From CAIKMD01 sp035552195 (GTDB lineage: Bacteria; Pseudomonadota; Alphaproteobacteria; ATCC43930; CGMCC-115725), in NCBI GenBank assembly GCA_035552195.1, contig DASZLU010000026.1, positions 1 through 64,000 on the forward strand: DNA of 64,000 nucleotides, in the 5' to 3' direction. Position 1 is the stretch's first letter. Each line of letters opens with the position of its first letter. Of the stretch, positions 25,916 through 34,476 are shown piece after piece. Made by a program: the position numbers and the translations under genes. The notes beneath the pieces are model-generated. The model had not been told where the DNA came from and did not search any database. It saw nothing but the letters and a program-made list of their open reading frames with translations.

Positions 25916-28444
25916 TCACTGGCGCGCCGGCGAGGCCGGAAGCTTCGTCAGAGCGCTACGGTAGGCATCTTCGAGCTGCCGGGCGAAGCGTCCGGAATCG
26001 CCCAGCCCGTGTTCCTGATAAAGCCGACGCAGATTATGGCGAAGGAAGAGGAGCCGCTCGGGATCTTGCGCCAAAGCGACGGCGATCTCGATATATTCCT
26101 CAGGGGTTTCTCCGATCAGCTCAGGGCAGCCGCCGGCTTTGAGCAACGAGGCGCCATAGCGCGATGAAATCCGGTCGCCGAAGCAGGTGATCACCGGGAC
26201 GCCCTGCCATAACGATTCAGCGACGGTATTTCCGCCGCAATAAGGCCAGGTGTCGAGGCTGATATCGACCTGGTCATAGGCTCTGATCAGGTTCATCCGA
26301 TCGGTGCCGCCGCGCACCGAGACGCGGTCGGCGTCGATGCCGTGACGCGTAAAGCGCTCAATCATGAAACGCTGATTGTTGGGCGGATTGAGCTGAGGGT
26401 TCTGAATAACGATGCGCGAGTTGGGGACCCGTCGCATTATTTCTGCCCACCATCCGATGAGCTGCGTGTTGATCTTCCCGCCGCTGCCGAAACAACCGAA
26501 GGTAACGAAGCCGGCACGGCGGGACGGCGGATCGACGATCGGTGGGCACTCGTCCTTGCTGTAATCGTATGTGAAAAGGCAGTCCGGCAAGAGGTAAATT
26601 TCTTCCGAGAATGTGCGTTGGGCATCCGAGCCCGGCGGAGTGCAAATCGCGTCGCTCAGAATGTAATCGACATTCGGCAAGCGGCTCGTGCCGTGATGAT
26701 TGAGGTACGAGACTTGCACCGGCGCCATGCGAGACGCCATCTCGAGGAAGCGGTGTCCGGGGGAAAAGCCGGAGAGCTCGACGAAGACGTCGATTTTGTC
26801 GCCGCGGACGAGGTCGACGAATTTCGCGCGCTCCATCAGCTTGGTGTTGCGTACCAGGTCGAAGGCGGACGCAATATCGTCGGGCAGCTTCATCGGCGCA
26901 TAGCCGATCACGTCGAAATGCGCGCGATCGTGAGCGGTCATCACATTCCGCATGATGAAGCGGATGGTGTCGCTATCCATGAACGAACAGTGATACCCGA
27001 TGCGGATCTTGCGACGGCCGTCATAGGGGAGAAAACGCGGCGCGGCGGCGTTGCTGCTGGCGGGCGCGTGGCGGTCCGCCCAACCCTGCTGATAGGCGGC
27101 GATCGAGTCATAGGTCGCACCCGGCAATTTCAAGATAGCCTGGCAGGCCAGCGAGTCGATCATCGGATCATTCAGCACCTCGGCGCGCTTCCACATCTCG
27201 AGCGCCTGCCGGATCTGGCCGCGCCCCTCGTAGATGGCTGCAACCGACGCATAGTGGTGGGCGGACGTGCCCGCGATGCCTTCGTCCGCGAGCGGAGCAC
27301 GCGCGCCGGTTTTCAGCATCCCGAACAGATAGTGATGACCATAGCGGAGAAAGAAGAGCGTGTTCTCGATCAGATTGCGTGTCGCGATTTTCGCCTTCAG
27401 GGGAATGGCTGCGCGCAGGCTGTCGGGCACCGGCGCCACGAATATCTTCCAATAGCGCGCAATCTTTTGCGCCGCGCTATGTTGGCGCTCGGCCGGAAGG
27501 ATGTCGCGCAAGCCAAGGCGGATCCCTTTTTCCGCAAAGGCTTTCGCCAAGTCTTTCTTAAGCGTCGCAATCCTTGCGGCGAAGGTTTTCTCATCCTCGA
27601 TCAGCCCATGGGCGCGGCAGTGGAACTCGAAGAGCGAGAGTTGATTGATCATCGCCTCCAGCTTGCCGATCTGGTCGTCGCCGAAAAATCCGTCGCGCGA
27701 GAACATCTTCTCGATCAGCGCGAGCCTGTTCTCGATGTGCTCATGAAAGTTTTTCGGCGTATTGCTGAGCTGGCCAGGATGGATCGCGTACTTGGAAACG
27801 CGCTCCGGCATATGGATGACCTCGTGGCCGGTGGCGAGGCGGCACCAGATCTCGAATTCGAGGCAGCCGATGTTCCAATCCGACCGGTCGAGGCCAACAT
27901 CCAACAGCGCTTTGCGACGAAAGAAGCTGCCCGGCCAGAAAGGGCAATACTTGTTGTAGAGATAAGAGACGAAATCGAAGTCACCGGCCGAGAAATCGCC
28001 GATGACCTTGCCGTCGGCATCTGTTGTATAGCCGTCGCAGGTGATCGCCCCCAATTCCGGCGCCGCGGCGAACCAGCGCACCGCTTTCTCGACCGCGTCC
28101 GGCACGAGTTCTTCGTCGGACAGGCAGGTGGCGATATAGTCGCCTTGGCAGCGATGGAGAACCTTCCAAAAGCCCTCGGCCGGACCCGAATCGGGCTCCG
28201 ATACGATCTTCACGCGTGGATCGCGCGCCGCGTATTCCTGGAGCAGTTCCAGCGTGCCGTCGGTTGAGGCTGCATCCTGAACGACAAATTCGATATTACG
28301 GTAAGTTTGGCCGAGGACACTGTCGATGCCCCGGCGGATGAGGTCGACGCGATCCTTGCAAAAGCATATGACGGAAACGAGCGGCGGCTCGTCCCTTTGA
28401 AGCGACGCCAAACCGCGCGTGGCGAGCGTATCGGAAAAGGTCAT
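25916..28444 (-). CDS. GT2 glycosyltransferase fused to SPINDLY/OGT-like (GT41) domain
   Basis: 842 residues. N-terminal GT2 domain (about 20-260): VSVICFCKDRVDLIRRGIDSVLGQTYRNIEFVVQDAASTDGT, then CLSDEELVPDA as the acidic motif. A helical middle follows, with a short TPR-like unit around IYEGRGQIRQALEMWKRAEVL. The C-terminal ~350 residues match the catalytic part of SPINDLY-type O-GlcNAc transferases: IRIGYHCSFMDSD, VQVSYLNHHGTSRLPNVDYILSD, FVTFGCFGSGGKI, and the donor-site segment DISLDTWPYCGGNTVAESLWQGVPV. Acts in the cytoplasm; likely transfers two sugars in sequence. A paralogue of identical layout lies at 30117-32513. Confidence 0.88.
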   Translation of the reverse strand: MTFSDTLATRGLASLQRDEPPLVSVICFCKDRVDLIRRGIDSVLGQTYRNIEFVVQDAASTDGTLELLQEYAARDPRVKIVSEPDSGPAEGFWKVLHRCQGDYIATCLSDEELVPDAVEKAVRWFAAAPELGAITCDGYTTDADGKVIGDFSAGDFDFVSYLYNKYCPFWPGSFFRRKALLDVGLDRSDWNIGCLEFEIWCRLATGHEVIHMPERVSKYAIHPGQLSNTPKNFHEHIENRLALIEKMFSRDGFFGDDQIGKLEAMINQLSLFEFHCRAHGLIEDEKTFAARIATLKKDLAKAFAEKGIRLGLRDILPAERQHSAAQKIARYWKIFVAPVPDSLRAAIPLKAKIATRNLIENTLFFLRYGHHYLFGMLKTGARAPLADEGIAGTSAHHYASVAAIYEGRGQIRQALEMWKRAEVLNDPMIDSLACQAILKLPGATYDSIAAYQQGWADRHAPASSNAAAPRFLPYDGRRKIRIGYHCSFMDSDTIRFIMRNVMTAHDRAHFDVIGYAPMKLPDDIASAFDLVRNTKLMERAKFVDLVRGDKIDVFVELSGFSPGHRFLEMASRMAPVQVSYLNHHGTSRLPNVDYILSDAICTPPGSDAQRTFSEEIYLLPDCLFTYDYSKDECPPIVDPPSRRAGFVTFGCFGSGGKINTQLIGWWAEIMRRVPNSRIVIQNPQLNPPNNQRFMIERFTRHGIDADRVSVRGGTDRMNLIRAYDQVDISLDTWPYCGGNTVAESLWQGVPVITCFGDRISSRYGASLLKAGGCPELIGETPEEYIEIAVALAQDPERLLFLRHNLRRLYQEHGLGDSGRFARQLEDAYRSALTKLPASPARQ

Positions 28445-28728
28445 CGTGATTTAACAGCCATTAATGCGCTAAAGGATGTCGGTAAGGCCCAGGGTCGCCA
28501 TGCGCGTCGCACAAGGCGATCTGCGGTAAAGGTTCATGCCCCCCGCGAGTCTCGATCGCATGCGACGCGGCGATGCCGGTGGCCGGAGGCGCCGCGACGG
28601 GGCCTTTCATTATAGAACTCGAAATCCCCGTCAAGGATGATCTTCCTGCCATCGCGGCGATAGATGTTGAGCGCGCCGGCGATCCGTCGCGAATAAATCC
28701 GGCGCCGTAGGCCTCGATTATCGACGGA
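28445..28728. other. Intergenic stretch with unassigned minus-strand open frame
   Basis: 284 bases between two minus-strand genes. A 101-codon minus frame (28461-28766) crosses it and overlaps the methyltransferase end. It reads as ordinary protein for its first ~50 residues (IFFDPSIIEAYGAGFIRDG) but no family is visible and the tail looks random. It may be the remnant of a deleted gene. Not called as CDS. Confidence 0.3.
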
Positions 28729-30060
28729 TCAAAGAAAATCGGTGCCACGGTTTCGGAATGCCTCACGCTTTTGCGGCTGGAGAGCGGCGACGTCGCGGCG
28801 ATCGAAAATCTTGCCGATGTAGCGCGCTGCCCAGAGATCTTGGCACCAGTTTTTCGTTGTCACCATTTGTGATGCGATATGAAGATGGTAGGGAAATATC
28901 TTCGCGAAAATCGCCTTGCAATCCGTGTGATGCGGCGCGAGCGCTGCGTTCTCCTCGAACAATACGCCGTCATCGCCGATCAGGCGTTTGATGGCATGGC
29001 CGTAGTAGCGGATTTGTCCTTCCGACATCTCGGGAAACGACATGCAATTGATCGCCAAGTCGACGTGGCCCAGATGCGGAAGCGCGCGCTCGAACAGATG
29101 GTTGGCGACGAAAAGATGAGTGAAATGGTCGGGCGGCGTCTCGTCGGCCGCGAGAAGATGGCTGCCCTCGCGGCCGCCGAGTACGGAGAGGTAGATCGCC
29201 GCGTAAAACAGAGAGCTCGGAAGGTCGACGACGATATATTCAACGCGATTGTCGAAGATCTGCTGTAACGCATAAGCGAGGCCGCCATGACCCGCGCCGA
29301 TCTCGATGATGCGGGCGTGACCGCGACGTTCGATATCGGATGCGAGCTTCTCGAGAATACCGCTGCAGTAAAGCGCGTTGATCCGCGACTGGCAGAGCGT
29401 GACGTCGGGATTGACGAGCACGCCGTCGATCTCGAGGCCGATCTCGCCGAACATGCGCGGGGTCCGCACGACATATTGCGAGGGCACGTTGCGGATGTGA
29501 TCGAGGTATTCGGGGATCGTGTGTCGCAGCCGCTCCGCAGCCGGAAAGCGCGTTTGCTGCTGCTCGGCGATATCGTCGGGGATTCCCTCGGAAGAGAGCT
29601 TGGTGACGAACTCGACGGCTCCCTCTCTCGGAAACTTTGCGCCGCCATCCAGACGATCGAGGATCGGCATGTGGAATCCGGCGAAGGGTGCGTGCAGACG
29701 GAGATAGTTGATCCAATTGTAATCGGTGCGGAACCTCAAGCCGCTGGTGGGAACGATCCCCGCCCATTCATTCCCAGGCAGAAAAATCTCGAGATCGAGA
29801 TCATGTTGTTTGATATAGGCGGGCGCGCCGTCGTAAAGCGATTGCAGCTCCTGGCCGAGAGCGACGCAATAGGCGTGATCCTCGGCGCTGAGCGCGATGT
29901 TCTTCGTCAGGTCGTGCACGTCGAAGGATGGGAGCGGGGCCGTCGGCGCGGCAGCGGGCCGCTGCGGCGCGAGCCACGCATATTTGATACGGCGCAAGAA
30001 TGGCCGAAGCCGACGCAGTTGCAATGCAGGTTCCTTGCGAGGTCCCGGAACGGAACGCAC
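28729..30060 (-). CDS. Putative sugar O-methyltransferase
   Basis: 443 residues from GTG at 30060. The C-terminal half holds a class I methyltransferase loop IIEIGAGHGGLAYALQQIF with VEYIVVDLPSS after it, then INCMSFPEMSEGQIRYYGHAI and GVLFEENA. The N-terminal half includes PGNEWAGIVPTSGLRFRTDYNWINYLRL. This overall plan fits the family annotated as putative sugar O-methyltransferase in polysaccharide clusters. It lies between the two GT2-SPINDLY paralogues on the same strand, so it probably methylates a sugar they add. Confidence 0.75.
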   Translation of the reverse strand: MRSVPGPRKEPALQLRRLRPFLRRIKYAWLAPQRPAAAPTAPLPSFDVHDLTKNIALSAEDHAYCVALGQELQSLYDGAPAYIKQHDLDLEIFLPGNEWAGIVPTSGLRFRTDYNWINYLRLHAPFAGFHMPILDRLDGGAKFPREGAVEFVTKLSSEGIPDDIAEQQQTRFPAAERLRHTIPEYLDHIRNVPSQYVVRTPRMFGEIGLEIDGVLVNPDVTLCQSRINALYCSGILEKLASDIERRGHARIIEIGAGHGGLAYALQQIFDNRVEYIVVDLPSSLFYAAIYLSVLGGREGSHLLAADETPPDHFTHLFVANHLFERALPHLGHVDLAINCMSFPEMSEGQIRYYGHAIKRLIGDDGVLFEENAALAPHHTDCKAIFAKIFPYHLHIASQMVTTKNWCQDLWAARYIGKIFDRRDVAALQPQKREAFRNRGTDFL

Positions 30061-30116
30061 CTTAGCGGCACGTCGCGCTTTCGGCCAGTTTGGCGGTGCC
30101 CTTCAGAGACAGCGCA

Positions 30117-32513
30117 TCACGGGCTCGCCATCCGACGAGCATAGATGTCTTCATAAGCAGCCTCGATCCGCCGTGCGAACAGCTCGGAGTCGTTGAAGCC
30201 GCTTTGCGTGACCTTCTGACGCAATTGCGATCGATACATTCTGAGGCGTCGCGGGTCGGCGGCTAGGTTGCTTGCAATGGCGACATAGTCTGACGGCGAG
30301 CGGGCGATGAGATCGGTGCAGCCCTGCGCTTCGAGCAGCGATGCGCCATATCGCGCCGAAAAGCGGTCGCCGAGCAACGTGACAACCGGCACGCCTTGCC
30401 ACAACGATTCCGCGATCGTATTGCCGCCGCAATAGGGCCAGGTATCCAATGAGACGTCCACATCGGCGTACGCCGCGAGGATCGTCGCATGATCAACGCC
30501 GCCCCGCAGCAAGAGCCGGTCTTCGCCGATACCGTGGCGGGCAAAGCGGTCGGCGGCAAAGCGGTGATTGTCGGCCGGGGTGAGGCTGGCGTTTTGCAGC
30601 ATCAGCTTCGTGTCCGGATTCCGCGTCAGGATTTCGGCCCAGATCGCAATCAGTTCGGCGTTGAGCTTGCCGCCGGAGCCAAAACATCCGAAAGTTACGT
30701 AGCCTCGCGCCGCCGAAGGCGGGTTCGCGGCATAAGGAATATCGTCGCCGCGCAAATCAAAGCAGAAGAAGCAGCCCGGCAGCGGGTAGACCGATTCGGT
30801 GAAAAAGCCCGCATCCGCACCACCGGCGCACATCGCATCGCCCAACACGTAATCGACATTGGGCACCGCCGTCGTCGCGTGATGATTGACATAGGAAACC
30901 TGTATCGGCGCACAGCGCCGAGCCATGGCGCCGTAGCGATGGTCGGGCGAGAAACCGGTTGTTTCGACGAAGATGTCGAGGCCGTCGGCGCGAGCCTGGG
31001 CGGCGAAGGCTTCGTCCGAGAGGTTTCCGGTGGCGCGGGTCAGCGCAAACCGTTCCTCGATGTCGTGCGGCACGGCCACGGGCGAGTAGCATACCGGTTC
31101 GATCTTCGCGCGGTCATGATGGCGGATGAAGTTGAGTAACTGGTGGCGCGCGACAGGCGAATCCCACCAGACGCAATGATAGCCGATACGCAGCCGACGG
31201 TCCGCGCGTGGTCGAGGCGGCAGCGCCTGCTCCGGCAGAGCCGCATGACGCGCGACCCAGCGGCGCTGGCCGGCCAATATCTCGCGGGCGCCGAAGGTTG
31301 GTGCTTTTTGCATCGCCTGGACGGCAGAGGAATCGATCGCCGGATCGCCGAGCGCTTCGGCACGCCGCCAGTATCGCAGCGCCGTCTCGGTCTGGCCGCG
31401 CGCCTCGTAGCGTTTCGCGATCTCGTGACAGATGATCAATCGCGACGCTTCGTCGCCCGCGACTGCCGTTTTCGCTTGCGGGGCGGACGAGGGGCTGCCC
31501 CTGACCGCGCGTTGTGCGACGCGCATGAAAAAAGGGCGGACAAGACGATGAATGCCGAGTTCGAGCACGCGCCGTTTGAGTCGCGGCGGAAACAGATTGC
31601 CGAAAGCGAGCCAATAACGGCGCGCGGTTTGCTGATCGAGCCAGTCCGCGGCAAAACCGTTCGCTTCGCCCCCCAGTTCAGCGATGCGTGACTCCAATTC
31701 GCGCCGTACGTCCTCGATGCCGTAGGTCACCGCATGGGCATAGAATTGCCGGTACTGGCAGAGGAGGCAGTAATCGCGCAGCTGCGGGTTGTCGCCGAAG
31801 AAGCCATCGCGCGAAAAAAAACGATCGATCGCTGCGACACGTCCATTCAGGTGCCGGAGCATGGCGCCGGCCGTGTTGCTCAGCTGCGTCTCGCGGATCG
31901 CATATTTTGCAAGCGCGGCCGCGACGTGCGTTGTTTCGAAATGCGTCGCCAATCTTGTCCAGATCTCGAATTCGAGGCATTCGCGTTCGATGCTGGCGCC
32001 GAAAGCGCCGACTTCAGCGAGCGCGGTGCGGGTGAAAAAGCACGAACAGAAATAGGGCGCATAATTGTCGAACAGATAGTCGACGAGGTCGAATTCCCGG
32101 CCCGCGGCACGGCCTGTGACTGCGCCGTTGCCATCCGTCAGGAGCGTGTCACCGATGATTGCGCCCGTCTCGCCGCTCGCCTGGAACGCGCGAACCGCGG
32201 CGTCGATCGCGCCGGGAAGAAGTTCCTCGTCCGAAAGGCACGAGCCGATGATCGCGCCGCGGCAGCGGCACAGCGCGCGATGGAAAGCGTCGGACGGGCC
32301 GTCATCGGGTTCGGAGAGGAGGCTGATGCGATCGCCGAAGCCGCGCAAAACGTCGAGCGTGCCGTCGGTCGACGCGCCGTCCTGAACGACGATCTCCAAA
32401 TTCCCGTAACCGGTATCGAGGATGCTTTGAATGGCGCGGCCGACCGTCCCGACATTGTTCCGGCAGAACATGAGGATGGAGACGAGCGGCGCGGCTGCGA
32501 TGATTGCGGACAT
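30117..32513 (-). CDS. GT2 glycosyltransferase fused to SPINDLY/OGT-like (GT41) domain, second copy
   Basis: 798 residues from the ATG at 32513 (MSAIIAAAPLVSILMF); an upstream extension to 32579 lacks similarity. The layout repeats that of 25916-28444: GT2 domain with VSILMFCRNNVGTVGRAIQSIL, VVQDGASTDGT and CLSDEELLPGA; a linker with a TPR-like unit (RYEARGQTETALRYWRRAEAL); and a GT41-like domain with IGYHCVWWDSPVAR, VSYVNHHATTAVPNVDYVLGD, YVTFGCFGSGGKL and VSLDTWPYCGGNTIAESLWQGVPV. The many shared motifs point to gene duplication followed by divergence. The gene diverges from the Wzm-like permease gene at 32748. Confidence 0.88.
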   Translation of the reverse strand: MSAIIAAAPLVSILMFCRNNVGTVGRAIQSILDTGYGNLEIVVQDGASTDGTLDVLRGFGDRISLLSEPDDGPSDAFHRALCRCRGAIIGSCLSDEELLPGAIDAAVRAFQASGETGAIIGDTLLTDGNGAVTGRAAGREFDLVDYLFDNYAPYFCSCFFTRTALAEVGAFGASIERECLEFEIWTRLATHFETTHVAAALAKYAIRETQLSNTAGAMLRHLNGRVAAIDRFFSRDGFFGDNPQLRDYCLLCQYRQFYAHAVTYGIEDVRRELESRIAELGGEANGFAADWLDQQTARRYWLAFGNLFPPRLKRRVLELGIHRLVRPFFMRVAQRAVRGSPSSAPQAKTAVAGDEASRLIICHEIAKRYEARGQTETALRYWRRAEALGDPAIDSSAVQAMQKAPTFGAREILAGQRRWVARHAALPEQALPPRPRADRRLRIGYHCVWWDSPVARHQLLNFIRHHDRAKIEPVCYSPVAVPHDIEERFALTRATGNLSDEAFAAQARADGLDIFVETTGFSPDHRYGAMARRCAPIQVSYVNHHATTAVPNVDYVLGDAMCAGGADAGFFTESVYPLPGCFFCFDLRGDDIPYAANPPSAARGYVTFGCFGSGGKLNAELIAIWAEILTRNPDTKLMLQNASLTPADNHRFAADRFARHGIGEDRLLLRGGVDHATILAAYADVDVSLDTWPYCGGNTIAESLWQGVPVVTLLGDRFSARYGASLLEAQGCTDLIARSPSDYVAIASNLAADPRRLRMYRSQLRQKVTQSGFNDSELFARRIEAAYEDIYARRMASP

Positions 32514-32747
32514 CCCGGAATGAAGCCAAAGCACGGCAAGGCGGCGTTGCCGCACACGGGCGATTAAGCCTGGAGCCACAAGTTTGAGTCAATGCTTTGC
32601 GTCCTGCGGCGCCGTGGCGGCTGGACAGCCGAAAGAGGCAATGGTATGAGGCCTAGTTCGTGCCAGATGCCGCGACAAGGATGGTTGCGCGGACCCGACT
32701 CGGCGATGGTCGGGGCGAGCGCCGCCAGCATGCTGAAAAAAGCTGGG

Positions 32748-33599
32748 ATGAGTTCACCCGCCGTCACGCAGTCACAAGCCGTTCCTAATGAAGAGGAATT
32801 GCCGAAGCCGTCCTCGCGGTCGGCGAAAGCGCTTGGCGATATCTGGTCCGGGCTCCGTCTGAGCTGGCTCTGGAGCTCGATGGCGATGCAGGACATCCGC
32901 CTGCGCTATCGCGGCTCGCTGCTCGGCCCGTTCTGGCTGACCCTCAGCACCGGCATTCTGGTTGCCTCGATGGGATTCATCTACGCGCGTCTTTTCCATA
33001 CGGACATCGTCGAATACCTGCCGTATTTGGCGATCGGACTGGTGGTGTGGAATTTCATCTCAGCGCTCATCAATGAGGGATGCCAGACGTTTCTCGCCGT
33101 GCAGTCGGTGATCCTGCAAGCGCCGATGCCGTTTTCGGTCCATATCTATCGCGTCGTCTGCCGGAATTTCATTGTGTTGGCTCACAATGCCGCGATCATC
33201 GTTGTTGTTCTGGCCATTTTCGGAACACATCTCACCTGGGACATCCTTCTGATCGTCCCCGCGCTTGTGCTTCTCGCGATCGATGGGGTCTGCGTGTGCA
33301 TCTTCATCGGGATGCTGAGCGCGCGTTTCCGCGACATCCCGCCGATCGTCTTGAGCTTCGTGCAGGTGCTGTTCTTCGTGACGCCGATCTTTTGGCCGGC
33401 GGCGGCGCTGGGATCCTTCCAATTCATCGTCGATTTCAATCCGCTCTTTGCCGCGATCGACGTCGTTCGCGCGCCGCTGTTGGGCGTTCCGTTCGCACCG
33501 TATTCCTGGATCATGTTGATCGGCACGACGGTCGTCGGCGGTACATTGACCTTTGCTTTCTTTTCTCGGCTGCGCTCACGAATCGCCTATTGGATCTGA
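32748..33599 (+). CDS. wzm: ABC-2 polysaccharide export permease (Wzm/TagG/RfbD-like)
   Basis: 283 residues from ATG at 32748; earlier in-frame starts (32592, 32646, 32706, 32730) exist and the true one is uncertain, since the family similarity begins only at LRLSWLWSSMAMQDIRLRYRGSLLGPFWLTLS. The protein has about six membrane segments and ends with FFSRLRSRIAYWI, as Wzm-type permeases do. With the ATPase 3 bases downstream it forms a second polysaccharide exporter, distinct from the KpsMT set at 7.4-13.7 kb. Confidence 0.85.
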   Translation: MSSPAVTQSQAVPNEEELPKPSSRSAKALGDIWSGLRLSWLWSSMAMQDIRLRYRGSLLGPFWLTLSTGILVASMGFIYARLFHTDIVEYLPYLAIGLVVWNFISALINEGCQTFLAVQSVILQAPMPFSVHIYRVVCRNFIVLAHNAAIIVVVLAIFGTHLTWDILLIVPALVLLAIDGVCVCIFIGMLSARFRDIPPIVLSFVQVLFFVTPIFWPAAALGSFQFIVDFNPLFAAIDVVRAPLLGVPFAPYSWIMLIGTTVVGGTLTFAFFSRLRSRIAYWI

Positions 33600-33602
33600 G
33601 CG

Positions 33603-34355
33603 ATGGCTTTCCTGCGCGCGCGATCTTTGTCGGTCGATTTTCCGCTCTATCAGGGCAGCAGCCGTTCGCTCAAGAAAGCGCTGTTCGCGACAACCTTGCA
33701 GGGCAACATCGCCCGCGACGCGCTCGATCGCATCACCGTTCACGCGCTCGATAATCTTGATTTCGATATCGGCGAGGGCGACAGGGTCGCGCTGATCGGC
33801 CCGAACGGCGCGGGTAAGACGACCCTCCTCAAGGTGTTGGCGGGTATCTACGAGCCGACGCGCGGTCGCTTCCATTCGTCAGGCGGCGTTTCCGCCTTGC
33901 TCGATGCCTCGGTTGGGCTCAATACCGACGCGACCGGGCGCGAGAACATCATTCTGCGCGGCATGTATATGGGGATACATCCCAAAGACATGCGCAGCCG
34001 TATTGAGGATGTTGCCGAGTTCACCGAACTCGGCAATTATCTCGACATGCCCGTGCGGACGTACTCGGCCGGCATGAATATCCGGCTCGCCTTCGCAATC
34101 TCGACCTGCGTCGCGCCCGAGATACTCCTTATGGATGAGTGGCTGTCGGCCGGAGACGCGCGCTTTCTCCACAAAGCGCAGCAGCGGACTGCCCATTTTG
34201 TGGGCCGCTCCAGTATCCTGGTCCTGGCGTCGCATTCGATGGATTTGCTGCGTGAATGGTGTAACCGCGGGATACTGCTGATTCAGGGCCATATCGTCGC
34301 CATGGGGCCGCTTGAGGAGGTCATCGCGGCCTACGAGAAGACCCTCACGGCTTAA
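33603..34355 (+). CDS. wzt: Polysaccharide ABC exporter ATP-binding protein (Wzt/TagH/RfbE-like)
   Basis: 250 residues. Walker A LIGPNGAGKTTLLKVLAG, signature TYSAGMNIRLAFA, Walker B ILLMDEWLSAGDARF, switch His in LASHSMDLL. The N-terminal ~55 residues carry the extension typical of polysaccharide exporters (FPLYQGSSRSLKKALF). At 250 residues it lacks the C-terminal carbohydrate-binding domain found in Wzt proteins that recognise capped O-antigens, so it may couple export to synthesis without reading an end-cap. Forms a transporter with the permease just upstream. Confidence 0.88.
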   Translation: MAFLRARSLSVDFPLYQGSSRSLKKALFATTLQGNIARDALDRITVHALDNLDFDIGEGDRVALIGPNGAGKTTLLKVLAGIYEPTRGRFHSSGGVSALLDASVGLNTDATGRENIILRGMYMGIHPKDMRSRIEDVAEFTELGNYLDMPVRTYSAGMNIRLAFAISTCVAPEILLMDEWLSAGDARFLHKAQQRTAHFVGRSSILVLASHSMDLLREWCNRGILLIQGHIVAMGPLEEVIAAYEKTLTA

Positions 34356-34476
34356 GCGCGGCGGGGACCAGTGGTACTTCTCGCGAACATAATCTTGCCA
34401 CCAGCGCCTTCAACCTGTACTACCAATGAGCGTCGGTGAGTTACGCACCTTTCAACCGCGTTGAATTAGGGGCCCG

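Noticed and set aside
26342..28267. 641-codon plus-strand frame opposite the GT2-SPINDLY gene
   Set aside because: Antisense shadow; the minus frame shows ordered GT2 and GT41 motifs.
28461..28766. 101-codon minus frame between the GT2-SPINDLY and methyltransferase genes
   Set aside because: Too weak to call a gene; overlaps a methyltransferase end and has no recognisable domain, so reported only as a possible remnant.
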